Assembly: GCA_947086895.1 (NCBI GenBank)
Contig: CAMUAR010000015.1
Location: 1 to 62,328, forward strand
Direction: 5' to 3'
Length of the DNA stretch: 62,328 bases
Source: an uncultured Lachnospiraceae bacterium
Lineage (GTDB): Bacteria; Bacillota; Clostridia; Lachnospirales; Lachnospiraceae
A program made the position numbers and the translations under genes. The notes beneath the pieces are model-generated. The model was not told the origin of the DNA, made no database searches, and saw only the letters and a program-made list of their open reading frames with translations. This document shows positions 44,716-54,773 of this stretch, piece after piece (positions within the stretch are counted from its first letter, which is position 1; each line of letters begins with the position of its first letter).

Positions 44716-46146
44716 CTACATCATTCTCCATCCAGAAAGATACTTATTTTTTAAATTCCCATTTTTGTACTTTGCCCAGCCAAGCGGATAACCCCCTGCG
44801 CACACCAGCACAAACCCTTCCAAAAGCGGCTGTTTTGGCTCGATCGATTCGCATTTTAAATACCGGATAACATCTGGATCCTCTATGTCCATATTATAAC
44901 AATTATCATAGTCTGTCTTTTTTAGAGCATTTGCAAGTGCCTGACTAGGCTCAAACCGATTTTTCTTCCTCTCGCCGAGCAAAAGCCCAGACCGTAAGAT
45001 TCGAAGCCCTGATAGCTCTGGCAATCCCTCTGGCAGCAGATACAGCTTGTCCTCACGGGCGTAAAGCCGCTCTTTTGGCAGATCAAAATGCAAAAGCTGC
45101 AAAAATTCTTCCGCCTCCGCAGAAAGCTTGATTGGCTTTTCCTTTAAAATCTCCTGACTCGAACAGGAAAAAACTTCCTCTGTTTTTTTTCGGAACAAAG
45201 CAATAAAATGCCCCTCACCCTTTAACTTATGCGGCCAAAGTCTCAGAGTTTGATCCAGTTCTGGCGAACCGTCCTTAATCCAATCTGGTCTTCCGCATTC
45301 CATACCAGAATAATCCGGCGTCCAATCATGCTCTTTTGGATGGATCTTCGGATCGTTATAAAACGGTTTTGCGGGAACTAACTCCATCTCTGGAAAACGG
45401 TCAAGAACATACTGCGCTGTGCCTTCGTCCTCCTGCGGAGAAAATGTACATGTAGAATAGAGCAGATATCCTCCTGGCTTCAGCATCCGAACAGCCTCCG
45501 GCAAAATCTGTTTTTGTAAATCATAATAATAATCTGTGCCGTACTGCTCCCAATTTTTTATAATCACAGGGCTTTTGCGAAACATTCCCTCCCCGGAACA
45601 AGGTGCATCCACAAGGATCTTATCAAAGTATCTCTCAAAATAACCGGAAAGTTTTGCCGGAGATTCACTTACAACAACCACATTTCTTATCCCGAACAAC
45701 TCGATATTTTTCAGCAAGGCTTTCGCGCGGGAATTGCTGATATCGTTTGATATAAGAACCCCTTTTCCACGAAGTTTTGCCGCAAGCTCCGTGCTTTTTC
45801 CCCCCGGCGCCGCGCACAAATCCAGCACCCGGTCGCCCGGGCAAACGGGAAGCAAATTCGCCGGGGTCATCGCGCTTGGTTCCTGCAAATAATACAGTCC
45901 TGCAAAATAAAATGGATGTTTTGCAGGCTGCTCTCCTTCTGGGTAGTAAAATCCATTCTCAATCCACGGAACACGCTCTAAAGAAAATGGAGATACCTGC
46001 AAAAAATCCTGCGGTGAAATCTTTAACGTATTTACCCGAAGCCCGCCGTGAAAAGTTTCCTGGAAACATTCCAGATAACGGTCATACTCATTTCCAAGCT
46101 GCCATTTGATTCGTTCTTTGTATTGTTCCGGTAACCTGACTGTCAT
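44716..46146 (-). CDS. RsmF/RsmB-like rRNA cytosine-C5 methyltransferase
   Basis: A 476-residue SAM-dependent RNA m5C methyltransferase of the NOL1/NOP2/Sun family. SAM site: LDLCAAPGGKSTELAAKL. The catalytic pair is Cys in VDAPCSGEGMFRK and Cys in YSTCTFSPQEDEGT. The C-terminal third matches the ferredoxin-like and PUA-like region of RsmF (YPLGWAKYKNGNLKNKY). Probably methylates 16S rRNA. AGGAAA lies before the ATG. Confidence 0.9.
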   Translation of the reverse strand: MTVRLPEQYKERIKWQLGNEYDRYLECFQETFHGGLRVNTLKISPQDFLQVSPFSLERVPWIENGFYYPEGEQPAKHPFYFAGLYYLQEPSAMTPANLLPVCPGDRVLDLCAAPGGKSTELAAKLRGKGVLISNDISNSRAKALLKNIELFGIRNVVVVSESPAKLSGYFERYFDKILVDAPCSGEGMFRKSPVIIKNWEQYGTDYYYDLQKQILPEAVRMLKPGGYLLYSTCTFSPQEDEGTAQYVLDRFPEMELVPAKPFYNDPKIHPKEHDWTPDYSGMECGRPDWIKDGSPELDQTLRLWPHKLKGEGHFIALFRKKTEEVFSCSSQEILKEKPIKLSAEAEEFLQLLHFDLPKERLYAREDKLYLLPEGLPELSGLRILRSGLLLGERKKNRFEPSQALANALKKTDYDNCYNMDIEDPDVIRYLKCESIEPKQPLLEGFVLVCAGGYPLGWAKYKNGNLKNKYLSGWRMM

Positions 46147-46179
46147 AAATTGATTTCCTTTTCTCTTTTATCCTGCGGT

Positions 46180-46983
46180 CTACCGTAGACTTTGGGCTTG
46201 GTACCCTTCCGCGATAATATCAAGTTCTTTGCTAAACCGCTCTAACTGTTCCAAATCTTCTGTTTTATAAATCCGAAAAAATTCATCCTGAATTTTGATT
46301 ACCTCGCGCTTATTTGCCACCTTATAAAGATTTTGTATATTATTTAAAATATCGGAAATCATCATCGCTTTAATATGAAATGAATTCTGCGCATCCATAA
46401 TCTCATCGCGCACAGAAGACATTTCCTGGTCAAGCACAATAATCGCTTCCGCTGATTTGTGCAGCCGTTCCCGGACTCTCTCCGGCATATTTTCCTTATA
46501 TTTATACTGCAGCGAATGCTCGACGGTCGCCCAAAAATTCATTGCGAGCGTTCGAATCTGTATCTCTACAGGAATGGTCATCGGACCGTTTACCGTCTCA
46601 ACGGAATAGCGAACAATAATATGATAACTGCGATAACCGCTGTCCTTCTTACACGCAATATAATCTTTCTCACTTTTTATTGTCATATCCTTGCGCTTTT
46701 TGATCAGCTCGACAACTTTGTAAATATCTTCAACGAACTGACAGATAATACGCACTCCTGCAATATCCTCAATTTTGCCTGAAATATTGTCAATGTCAAT
46801 TCCTTTTCTCTGCGCCTTCTCAAGAATACTTGAGATTCTCTTAACTCTTCCTGTCACCTGTTCAATCGGGGAATACTGCCCCGCCCGGCGGTACGCCATC
46901 ATAATATGATTAAACTTTACCTGCAACTCTTCCACCGCGAGAGCATACGGTTCTAAAATCTCTCTCCATAACTGAATTTTCAT
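46180..46983 (-). CDS. Small alarmone synthetase (RelA/SpoT synthetase domain)
   Basis: A 267-residue protein with a single (p)ppGpp synthetase domain and no hydrolase, TGS or ACT domains, as in RelQ/RelP (YjbM/YwaC). Motifs: IEQVTGRVKRISSILEKA, IEDIAGVRIIC, DSGYRSYHIIV, VEIQIRTLAMNFWATVEHSLQYK. A C-terminal helical tail follows. It would transfer pyrophosphate from ATP to GTP or GDP. ATG 46983 has GGGG upstream. Followed in operon by rRNA modification genes, so it may be expressed with ribosome maturation. Confidence 0.9.
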   Translation of the reverse strand: MKIQLWREILEPYALAVEELQVKFNHIMMAYRRAGQYSPIEQVTGRVKRISSILEKAQRKGIDIDNISGKIEDIAGVRIICQFVEDIYKVVELIKKRKDMTIKSEKDYIACKKDSGYRSYHIIVRYSVETVNGPMTIPVEIQIRTLAMNFWATVEHSLQYKYKENMPERVRERLHKSAEAIIVLDQEMSSVRDEIMDAQNSFHIKAMMISDILNNIQNLYKVANKREVIKIQDEFFRIYKTEDLEQLERFSKELDIIAEGYQAQSLR

Positions 46984-47095
46984 AAACACCCCATTCTTGC
47001 AGATCAGAGATTGCCAGACACCCCTCCAGCACGCTCTGATCTTTACATCAATTATATTTTTCCGCAACAATTTTCATGAGGTGCCAAAACAGTTT

Positions 47096-48523
47096 TTATT
47101 CCGCAGCTGGTTCTTCTGATTCTTCCTTTGGAAAAAGAAATTCCTGCCAAAGCATTTTATTTTGATTCAAATCAGCCACAAGGGTAGATTTCCCGCGAAT
47201 AATATTTTTTGTATAGCTTCCCTCTGCTGGAATACGGAAATATTGAAACGAAATTTCTTTCATATTTAAGAATTTTTCTAAATAAGACGTACATTCATCG
47301 CCTGTAATATCCGTTGTTAAAATAGAAAAACACTGTTTTAAATTTTGGTAAAGCTCCCCTAAATTTTTTCCTTTGTTCTGTTCATAGAGAGCCTCGATAA
47401 ATCTGCGGCAGCGCGCTGTGCGCCCAATGTCATTGTATTCATTTTGCGCGGTTCCAACATGGCGTATTCGGCAGTAACCGAGCGCCTGATCTCCGTTTAG
47501 ATGATTTTCTCCTGCGGACACTGTTCGATTTTCTGGTAAAGAAATATAATTTGTCTTGTTTAAGTAATCCGCTTCCTTTGCCGTCAGCGATATATTTACG
47601 CCGCCAAGATTATCGACAAACGTTCGGAACCCTGCATAAGTAAATAGTAAATACCCATCTGGACGAAGCCCAAGATTCTGTTCAAAAACCTGATATAGCA
47701 GAGAAGCTCCCCCATTTGTATAAACCGCAGAAATTTTATCTTCTCCCCTGCCTGGAACACTGACAAAAAGATCTCGCAAAATTGTTGTCAGTTTTATTTC
47801 ATTTTTTTCTACATGAATCGTTAAAAGCATAATAAGATCCGAACTTTTCTCTTCATCCTCATCCATTCCCAAAAGCAAAAAATGAAACAATTGCTCCTCG
47901 TAAACCGGCTCTTTTGTCGGTTCTTCTGTTGGTGTAATTTCTGCTTCTAACGTGATATCTGGCACATCTGGTTCTGGAGTAATAAAAAAATCCGGTGTCA
48001 AAGGCGGTACAATCCCCGATGCTGCAACGGAGAGAATACTTCCATTCTCTGGAATGTATGTTGTATGATCCGCAAATATTTTACCGATCCCCCTGGCAAT
48101 CAAAAAATTTCTCCCCGCTTTTGTGCCAAACAAAAACGTAAGAATTAAAAGAACACAGGAAGCGGTCGCCGCCGCTGGGATCACCCAAGCGGGCAGCTTC
48201 CTTTTTTTTGTCTGTTTCTGTTCTTCTGGATAATTACTTTCCACCTGAGACGCAAGTTGACTGCTAATAATATCTAACACTTCATCATCAACTTCTTTTT
48301 CTTCTGGAACCTCCTCCTCAAAAAGATAACTAGTATCAATTACAGGAAGAGAATCCTCCGCTTTTTCTGGTTCTGATATTGTTAAAATTGATGAGCTGTT
48401 CTCCGTCTCGATATTGATTTTAATTTCTTCCGGTTCGTCCTGGCTGATTGCCTTTGTCAGATTTTCTTGAAATTCCTCTGTCACCGACGGATCAAACTCC
48501 TCCGGCTGCCTATCGTTCTCCAT
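47096..48523 (-). CDS. LytR-CpsA-Psr family cell wall polymer transferase (second copy)
   Basis: A 475-residue membrane protein. An acidic cytoplasmic N terminus (about 1-105) and one transmembrane helix (about 112-130) lead to a Pro/Thr/Glu-rich spacer and an LCP domain from about residue 205. LCP motifs are HFLLLGMDEDEEKSSDLIMLLTI, TTILRDLFVSVPG, NGGASLLYQV, FVDNLGGVNISLT and YCRIRHVG. LCP enzymes attach anionic glycopolymers to peptidoglycan. Shares architecture with the gene just upstream, so the pair looks like a tandem duplication. GAGG precedes the ATG. Confidence 0.9.
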   Translation of the reverse strand: MENDRQPEEFDPSVTEEFQENLTKAISQDEPEEIKINIETENSSSILTISEPEKAEDSLPVIDTSYLFEEEVPEEKEVDDEVLDIISSQLASQVESNYPEEQKQTKKRKLPAWVIPAAATASCVLLILTFLFGTKAGRNFLIARGIGKIFADHTTYIPENGSILSVAASGIVPPLTPDFFITPEPDVPDITLEAEITPTEEPTKEPVYEEQLFHFLLLGMDEDEEKSSDLIMLLTIHVEKNEIKLTTILRDLFVSVPGRGEDKISAVYTNGGASLLYQVFEQNLGLRPDGYLLFTYAGFRTFVDNLGGVNISLTAKEADYLNKTNYISLPENRTVSAGENHLNGDQALGYCRIRHVGTAQNEYNDIGRTARCRRFIEALYEQNKGKNLGELYQNLKQCFSILTTDITGDECTSYLEKFLNMKEISFQYFRIPAEGSYTKNIIRGKSTLVADLNQNKMLWQEFLFPKEESEEPAAE

Positions 48524-48558
48524 AAAACCTCACATTCTGCCATTACTTTCCAAATACC

Positions 48559-49959
48559 TTATTTGTCCAGCTCATTATACTTTTGAACTGCCTCCTCCGG
48601 CGTATCGCCGTACAGATTTTCAAAAAGATACCGCACATTCGCTCCTGGATCCGTAATTACAAGGCCATAAGTTACTCCATTATGTCCTTTAATCCCAGAA
48701 TCATAAAAGGAATCATTAATCGGTAAACGGAACGATTCCATTGTTGATATTCCATTGTATACAAAAATTTCCAAAAGTTCCTCAATCTGATCCACTGTCA
48801 AATTTGTTGTCACATGAGAAAGGCAATTTTTTGTAACAGAAAAGAGATTAAATACATTCTGCGACTTGTACTTCTCAAAAATCGCCTGAAGCACTCTTCT
48901 TTGCCTGAGCGTGCGTCCATAATCGTTTGTCGCACCGCCGAGCGTCGCTACTTTGCGGACACGGCAGTAACCAACTGCCTGGTTGCCGTTCATCCAGTTC
49001 ACACCCTCTTTTAAATTTCGGTTCGCCGGATTTGTAATATAATTTGTCTTGTTTAAATAGCGTGCCTCCTCCGCTGTAATTTTAATGGAAACACCTCCGA
49101 GCAAATCCACAATCTTCTCAAAGGAAGCGAGTTTTACATAGGCGTAACCTTCCAAATCAATGCGGAAATACTTCTCAATTGTACTCATTAAAAGCTCTGG
49201 TCCCTGACCGCTTCTCGCACCGCGCGCATACACGGAATTTAATTTTCTTCCTTTGCCGTCCTCCAACTCCACATACATATCACGAAGAATCGACGTCAGC
49301 ATCACGCTTTTTGTTTTTGTGTTGATTGTGGCGATCATCATGGTATCTGTATTTAAACTTCCTGAATGCGCCGCGTCCATATCTCCCTGATCAATACCAA
49401 AAATAAGAAAGTTCTTAACATAGTCCTCATTTCGTACCAAGTGCGGTTCTGTCGTCGGAAGCGGAGTTGCTCCAATATCGTCATCATCATTTGGATCATC
49501 TGGGTTATCGGGTATATCAATTCCCGGCGTCAATGTCAATAATATATTATCATCCTCATGATTTATGTTGTCATCGATAAAACGTGCAATAAAATCAAGC
49601 ACCAGCTTTTGCCCTGGTCTTGTTCCTGCAAGAAATGCTGTTGTGAGGATCAGCACCAAAACAATGCTCCCAAACACCAGCAAAACTTTTTTCTTTCTGC
49701 TCATTTTTTCTCTAGTTACCTCCCCCGGCGCCTCGTCGATCGAAGCGTCCCTATCCTCCTCGCCAATTTCTTCCACCTGCCTGCGCAGCGAATCATTCAG
49801 CGATGCAAATAACTCATCCTCTCCGGGAAATCCATCCGGTTCCTCCTCCGCTAAGTTATAATCGTCCAGCTTTATCCTGATGGAATCAATCTCTTCATCA
49901 AGAATACCGTCTCCTGCACCTTCCTCGGAAGTTTCCCTCTCCCATTCATTCTCTCGCAT
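48559..49959 (-). CDS. LytR-CpsA-Psr family cell wall polymer transferase (first copy)
   Basis: A 466-residue protein with the same plan as its neighbour: acidic N terminus, transmembrane helix at about 88-108, acidic Asp/Asn/Pro-rich spacer and LCP domain from about 185. Motifs: NFLIFGIDQGD, DTMMIATINTKTKSVML, SILRDMYVELEDGKGRKLNSVYARG in parts, IVDLLGGVSIKIT, YCRVRKVATLGG and QRRVLQAIF. The conserved Arg and Asp residues for lipid pyrophosphate binding are present. First gene of the long operon, with GAGAGG before the ATG. Confidence 0.91.
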   Translation of the reverse strand: MRENEWERETSEEGAGDGILDEEIDSIRIKLDDYNLAEEEPDGFPGEDELFASLNDSLRRQVEEIGEEDRDASIDEAPGEVTREKMSRKKKVLLVFGSIVLVLILTTAFLAGTRPGQKLVLDFIARFIDDNINHEDDNILLTLTPGIDIPDNPDDPNDDDDIGATPLPTTEPHLVRNEDYVKNFLIFGIDQGDMDAAHSGSLNTDTMMIATINTKTKSVMLTSILRDMYVELEDGKGRKLNSVYARGARSGQGPELLMSTIEKYFRIDLEGYAYVKLASFEKIVDLLGGVSIKITAEEARYLNKTNYITNPANRNLKEGVNWMNGNQAVGYCRVRKVATLGGATNDYGRTLRQRRVLQAIFEKYKSQNVFNLFSVTKNCLSHVTTNLTVDQIEELLEIFVYNGISTMESFRLPINDSFYDSGIKGHNGVTYGLVITDPGANVRYLFENLYGDTPEEAVQKYNELDK

Positions 49960-49999
49960 TGTAGCCTCTCCGTTCTTAAACAGTCAAAATAACAAGCTA

Positions 50000-50028
50000 A
50001 TCATACGCCAGGTCACGCTTCCTGTAAA
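50000..50028 (-). promoter_or_regulatory. Sigma-A-type promoter of the LCP-to-rluA operon
   Basis: Minus-strand TTTACA (50023-50028), 17-bp spacer and TATGAT (50000-50005), about 40 bp before the first LCP gene. No convincing terminator lies in the gaps down to 41315, so eight genes may share this transcript. Confidence 0.6.
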
Positions 50029-50205
50029 GAACTTTTTTATTAAGAAATTATTACAATCCCTGCTAAAACATTATTTTGTGTCGATACCATCCCCTCTCCT
50101 GTGTCAATTATAGAACCTTTCTATGTCAGTATTATGTCACTGATCCGCCGCCCTTTTTTTCAAATTTTTCGATATAAAAAACAACGATTATTTAATATAA
50201 ATATT

Positions 50206-51735
50206 TTAAAGATCACACTTCATCGCCTGAAGCAATTCCTCCAAAAATTTATACACTCGGATGGAGGACGAAATACAAAGACGCTCTTTTGCCGTGTGAA
50301 TATTCTTCATATCCGGTCCGATGGATACAATATCCATCTCCGGTATTTTCTCGCAGATCAAACCGCACTCAAGCCCTGCATGAATCGCCTGAATTTCCGG
50401 CTTTTTTCCATAAAATTTCTCAAACACTTGGACAAATATTTTTCTAAGCGGCGAATCTTTCCGATATTCCCATGCTGGATACTCCCCGTCCTCCACGCAT
50501 TCTCCGCAGAAAAATTGAAACAAAAATCTTAACTTATCACATAAAAAATGTTTGTAACTGCGGCTGGAACTTCGCACGGAAAAATGAAATTCGGCACAGT
50601 AGCTTTCCTTCTTTAAATCAAATGCTTCTTCCTTGCTGCAAAAAAGAAGATCTGCATTTCTATCTGGATCTTTTTTTATTTTAAGAATTCCAAGATTCAG
50701 CGAACTTTCCACCAATCCGTCGATATCGCTGCTCATTTTCTGCACACCGTCCGGCGCTTGAAGAAGCACGAACAACAATCGTTCCGTCCAAAAATCATCG
50801 GCAGCAGGAACGGATTCTGCTCTCTTTTCACAAACTTCAAGTTTTATTCCAGGCTCGCGCCCTGACAATTCTTTTTTGTGTATCTGAAAGATCTCAAGTA
50901 TTGTTTCCTTTATTTTTTCTGCATTCTGATCGGACACTAAAATTTCTGCCGACGCTGTATTTGGAATTGCATTATCCTTTTTTCCGCCGCTTATGTCTGC
51001 AAGCAAATATTTTTCTTGTTTTCTAAGCTCAAACAAAATGCGCGCCATCTCATAGACTGCATTTACCCGGTACTTATCGATCTCCGCCCCGGAATGCCCG
51101 CCCAAAAGTCCCCCAAGCTCCAGCAAAATCAATGTGCCGCTGTTTTCCGTCATTCGAATCGGCAGTGTCCCTGTCACCTTTACGCCGCCCGCGCAGCCAG
51201 CAAGCACAATCCCTTCGTCCTCGGAGTCCACATTGATCAGATATCTTCCGTGCAGCAGCGACGCATCAAGCGCCTTTGCGCCGTACATGCCAGTTTCTTC
51301 ATCCGTTGTAATTACAACTTCCAGCGCCGGATGAGAGAGCGTGTGATCTGCAAGCAGCGCCATGCCATAGGCAACGGCAATCCCGTCGTCTCCTCCAAGT
51401 GTTGTCCCGCGCGCTCCAATCCAATCTCCGTCAAAAAACAGCTCAAGTCCCTCGTTTTCAAAATTGTGCTGTACTCCCTCGTCCGCCACGCAGACCATAT
51501 CCATATGCCCCTGGATAATCACAGGAGTGTGCTGCTCATATCCGGGCGTTGCAGGTTTGTAAATTACAATGTTTTTTGCCGCATCCTGCACGAAAGAAAG
51601 ATTCTGTTCTCTCGCAAATTCCACAAGAAAATCACTGATTTTATCGTTGTATCCCGAACCCCGCGGCACATTTGAAATCTGTGTAAAATAATATAAAACA
51701 TTTTTATAATCGAGCTTTTCCAATAATTCTTTCAT
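50206..51735 (-). CDS. pepD: Aminoacyl-histidine dipeptidase (PepD-like, M20 family)
   Basis: A 509-residue cytosolic metallo-dipeptidase splitting Xaa-His dipeptides such as carnosine-like substrates. The family plan is complete: first zinc ligands VIIQGHMDMV, bridging Asp in TTLGGDDGIAVAYG, catalytic glutamates in ITTDEETGMYGA, Asp in INVDSEDEGIV, dimerisation insert with GGLLGGHSGAEI, and C-terminal IQAIHAGLECGL. The ribosome site is weak. It follows the PFL gene by 67 bp. Confidence 0.92.
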   Translation of the reverse strand: MKELLEKLDYKNVLYYFTQISNVPRGSGYNDKISDFLVEFAREQNLSFVQDAAKNIVIYKPATPGYEQHTPVIIQGHMDMVCVADEGVQHNFENEGLELFFDGDWIGARGTTLGGDDGIAVAYGMALLADHTLSHPALEVVITTDEETGMYGAKALDASLLHGRYLINVDSEDEGIVLAGCAGGVKVTGTLPIRMTENSGTLILLELGGLLGGHSGAEIDKYRVNAVYEMARILFELRKQEKYLLADISGGKKDNAIPNTASAEILVSDQNAEKIKETILEIFQIHKKELSGREPGIKLEVCEKRAESVPAADDFWTERLLFVLLQAPDGVQKMSSDIDGLVESSLNLGILKIKKDPDRNADLLFCSKEEAFDLKKESYCAEFHFSVRSSSRSYKHFLCDKLRFLFQFFCGECVEDGEYPAWEYRKDSPLRKIFVQVFEKFYGKKPEIQAIHAGLECGLICEKIPEMDIVSIGPDMKNIHTAKERLCISSSIRVYKFLEELLQAMKCDL

Positions 51736-51802
51736 ACTTTATTTCGATACCCCTTATTTAAAAATTTTCGATTTTTGTCTCAATCTCGCACTTTCAGCAA
51801 AA

Positions 51803-53167
51803 TTAATTTTTAAATGAGTGAATTGGGGCTGGAATGCGGCCGCCTCGGTCGACAAACGCCTCGCAGGAAAAACGATTGACTGGCATAATCGGCGCATATC
51901 CCAAAAGCCCGCCGAAGGAAGCAGTCTGTCCAACCCCTTTTCCAATCACCGGAATCACACGCACCGCCGTTGTTTTCTGATTGATCATCCCAATCGCCAT
52001 CTCATCTGCGATAATACCGGAAATTGTCGCCGCAGAAATATCTCCTGGAATTGCGATCATATCAAGTCCAACCGAGCAGACGCAAGTCATTGCCTCAAGC
52101 TTTTCAAGGGTCAGACAGCCCGCCTGCACCGCGTCAATCATCCCCTGATCTTCACTGACCGGAATAAACGCACCGCTCAATCCTCCGACATAAGAGGACG
52201 CCATAACTCCGCCTTTTTTCACCTGGTCGTTCAGCAGTGCAAGCGCCGCTGTCGTTCCCGGCGCACCAGGATATTCTAACCCGATCTCCTGCAAAATCTC
52301 AGCGACGCTGTCCCCTACCGCTGGCGTTGGCGCAAGCGACAAATCGACAATCCCATAAGGAACGCCAAGTCTTTTTGACGCCTCCTTTGCGACAAGCTGC
52401 CCGACTCTGGTGATTTTAAACGCCGTCCGTTTAATGGTCTCGCACAATGTGCCAAAATCCTTGCCCCTCGCAGATTCCAGTGCCTTCTTTACAACGCCCG
52501 GACCACTGACGCCAACATTGATCACCGCATCGGTCTCCGTCACGCCGTGAAATGCTCCAGCCATAAATGGATTGTCATCTGGAGCATTGCAAAATACAAC
52601 AAGCTTTGCACATCCAATCGAATCTTTATCCGCGGTTCGCTCTGCCGTCTGCTTTACAATACTTCCCATAAGACGAACCGCATCCATATTGATGCCAGTT
52701 CTTGTTGAGCCTAAATTGACAGAACTGCACACGCGCTCTGTCACAGCGAGAGCTTCTGGTATTGATTCCATCAAAAGACGATCCGCCTGTGTCATTCCCT
52801 TGCTTACAAGCGCGCTGTAACCGCCGAGGAAATTGACCTCAACCTCTTTTGCAGCAGCATCAAGCGTCTCTGCAAGTTTTACAAAATCCTTTGTACTTTT
52901 ACAGCACGCACTTCCGACAATCGCTGCCGGAGTAATAGAAATTCGTTTGTTGACAATCGGAATTCCAAATTCTCCTTCAATCTCCCGCCCTGTCGCGACA
53001 AGCTGTTTTGCCGCCCTTGTTATTTTATCATAAACTTTGCGGCAGCATTCTGCAAGATTGCTGTCAATACAATCCAGCAGACTGATGCCGAGAGTAATTG
53101 TGCGCACGTCGAGATTTTCTTTCTCGATCATCGCATTGGTCTCCATAACCTCACTGAAATTTATCAT
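51803..53167 (-). CDS. PFL family protein (UPF0210/DUF711)
   Basis: A 454-residue protein of UPF0210, distantly related to the pyruvate formate-lyase fold. Conserved blocks include [59 protein letters not shown] and [24 protein letters not shown] in parts. No function is established. It is nearly always linked with a small ACT-domain gene, as here (36 bp apart), so a regulated pair is inferred. GAGAGG precedes the ATG. Confidence 0.93.
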   Translation of the reverse strand: MINFSEVMETNAMIEKENLDVRTITLGISLLDCIDSNLAECCRKVYDKITRAAKQLVATGREIEGEFGIPIVNKRISITPAAIVGSACCKSTKDFVKLAETLDAAAKEVEVNFLGGYSALVSKGMTQADRLLMESIPEALAVTERVCSSVNLGSTRTGINMDAVRLMGSIVKQTAERTADKDSIGCAKLVVFCNAPDDNPFMAGAFHGVTETDAVINVGVSGPGVVKKALESARGKDFGTLCETIKRTAFKITRVGQLVAKEASKRLGVPYGIVDLSLAPTPAVGDSVAEILQEIGLEYPGAPGTTAALALLNDQVKKGGVMASSYVGGLSGAFIPVSEDQGMIDAVQAGCLTLEKLEAMTCVCSVGLDMIAIPGDISAATISGIIADEMAIGMINQKTTAVRVIPVIGKGVGQTASFGGLLGYAPIMPVNRFSCEAFVDRGGRIPAPIHSFKN

Positions 53168-53203
53168 ATTTCCTCTCGTTCCCTCTATTGTTATTTGCGC
53201 ATT

Positions 53204-53476
53204 CTAAATCCGGTGCATCATATCAAAAATATCCTCGCGCTGTGCTTTGATAATCACACCGATTTCACTGCCAAGGTTTTCCAGATCACTGCTCACACTA
53301 CCAAATTCCTTTTTTGCCCCCGCTGTGTCAACCACCATCATCATATTAAAATAGCCGGATACGATCGTCTGCGAAATATCAAGGATATTGATGCTGCTCT
53401 CTGCTAAGTACGTACATACTTTTGCGATAATTCCAACTTGATCCTTGCCGACTACCGTAATAATTGCCTTATTCAT
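53204..53476 (-). CDS. ACT domain-containing protein (UPF0237)
   Basis: A 90-residue stand-alone ACT domain (MNKAIITVVGKDQVGIIAKV, LDISQTIVSGYFNMMMVV), a fold that usually binds amino acids as a sensor. ATG 53476 with GAGG was chosen over the longer open frame to 53551, which would overlap the upstream gene. Conserved partner of the following UPF0210 gene; ligand unknown. Confidence 0.93.
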   Translation of the reverse strand: MNKAIITVVGKDQVGIIAKVCTYLAESSINILDISQTIVSGYFNMMMVVDTAGAKKEFGSVSSDLENLGSEIGVIIKAQREDIFDMMHRI

Positions 53477-53532
53477 AATTCCTCGCTTCCGCCGCCAAGC
53501 GGCTTTTTTATTTTGGAATGCTTTGCCGCGGA

Positions 53533-54369
53533 TTATGCGCCGACCTTGCATCCTAAAAAAACGTCCTCTTTTCCAAGCTGTAACTGTTTTGACGGCTTAT
53601 CCCTGTTCGCAACAAAAATCTCCGGCGCTGCTGCCGAAAACTTCCACGCCCCTCGAACATCCTGATACACTGTTTCGTAAGCCAGCTCTGGATAATTGTT
53701 TTCCTTGCTTAAATGCCCCAGTACAATCGCTTTTAGCTTTTGATGTAAAAGTTTCAATACCAACTCTGACGCTGAATCGTTCGAAAGATGCCCGCGTGTC
53801 CCATGCACCCTCTGTTTCAGCGAGTAAGGATAACTTCCGACCATCAGCATATTGACATCATGATTCGCCTCAACATATAAAATCTCTGACTCAGACAGTG
53901 ACTGCACAATTGTTTTATCATAAGTTCCAAGATCGGTCGCCATACCAACCTTATGTTCCCCCGCCTGAAATGTATAGCTTACCGGTTTGACTGCATCATG
54001 AGAAATCGGAAATGGAGCAACCGTGATATCCCCGATTGTAAAATTTTTATTATACTCAACTTCATGTAGCATACTGCGGATCGTATTCCCGTTCTTTTTC
54101 GAATCAAGATACCGATTTAAAGTTCCGGCAGTCGCATATACCTTTGCCGGATGCTTTCCCACAAAAACCGAAAGCCCGCTCACATGATCGGAATGCTCAT
54201 GGGTAATTAAAACAGCGTCAATCTTATTTGGTTCTACACCAATAAAGCGAAGCCCTTCTTCTATCCTTTTTGCACTGATTCCCACATCAACAAGAAGATG
54301 CGTATGCTCTGTGCCAATATAAATACAATTCCCACTGCTTCCGCTTGCGATACTGCACAATGTTATCAT
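53533..54369 (-). CDS. WalJ/YycJ-like metallo-beta-lactamase-fold hydrolase
   Basis: A 278-residue MBL-fold protein. Metal ligands: THEHSDH motif (residues about 56-62), His in ISHDA, Asp in MATDLG, and a late His in LGHLSKENN. LCSIASGSSGNCIYIG is the family start. YycJ/WalJ proteins are often encoded beside the WalRK two-component genes; here they are absent. Members are viewed as nucleases, possibly 5'-3' exonuclease in mismatch repair. AGGAA precedes the ATG. Confidence 0.86.
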   Translation of the reverse strand: MITLCSIASGSSGNCIYIGTEHTHLLVDVGISAKRIEEGLRFIGVEPNKIDAVLITHEHSDHVSGLSVFVGKHPAKVYATAGTLNRYLDSKKNGNTIRSMLHEVEYNKNFTIGDITVAPFPISHDAVKPVSYTFQAGEHKVGMATDLGTYDKTIVQSLSESEILYVEANHDVNMLMVGSYPYSLKQRVHGTRGHLSNDSASELVLKLLHQKLKAIVLGHLSKENNYPELAYETVYQDVRGAWKFSAAAPEIFVANRDKPSKQLQLGKEDVFLGCKVGA

Positions 54370-54424
54370 AACTGACTTTTCCTTTCCAGCTTGACAAGCG
54401 CCTTGCCTTTATTTACAGTATAAA

Positions 54425-54444
54425 AGGGCGAAAAAGCGCGCCCT
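54425..54444 (-). terminator. Terminator-like hairpin after rpoZ
   Basis: A 6-bp GC-rich stem (54425-54430 with 54439-54444, AGGGCG against CGCCCT) followed by TTTT on the minus strand, about 75 bp after the rpoZ stop. Short stem and T tract, so only a fair candidate. The preceding stretch holds nothing else recognisable. Confidence 0.45.
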
Positions 54445-54518
54445 AAACTTCGACCCGTCTTCTTCGTCCTCCTTTATGCTGCTTCCCTTGCTGGTATGCA
54501 GCCCAGCGCGGCAAGCGC

Positions 54519-54758
54519 CTATTCTTCTTTATCATCTGAAAGAATTTTTACTTTTGAACCATATAATTCATCAACTGCGATAGACAGCGGTTTATTGCAG
54601 GTCGGACGAACCATCGGATCCGCTCCGTCAATAATCTGCCTTGCGCGCTTTGCTGTCGCAAGCACAATCGAATACCTGCTGTTTACCACTGGCTCCTCAC
54701 CTGGTTCAACTTCTTTATTTACTACCTGCATTAAATCATTGTACGATGGATGCAGCAT
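54519..54758 (-). CDS. rpoZ: RNA polymerase omega subunit
   Basis: A 79-residue omega subunit, which binds beta-prime and aids polymerase assembly. The family core is NSRYSIVLATAKRARQI and KPLSIAVDEL. AAGGAG lies before the ATG. It follows remA by only 15 bp; in many relatives gmk lies between these two genes, but it is not here. Confidence 0.93.
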   Translation of the reverse strand: MLHPSYNDLMQVVNKEVEPGEEPVVNSRYSIVLATAKRARQIIDGADPMVRPTCNKPLSIAVDELYGSKVKILSDDKEE

Positions 54759-54773
54759 ACGCTTTCTCCTTTC

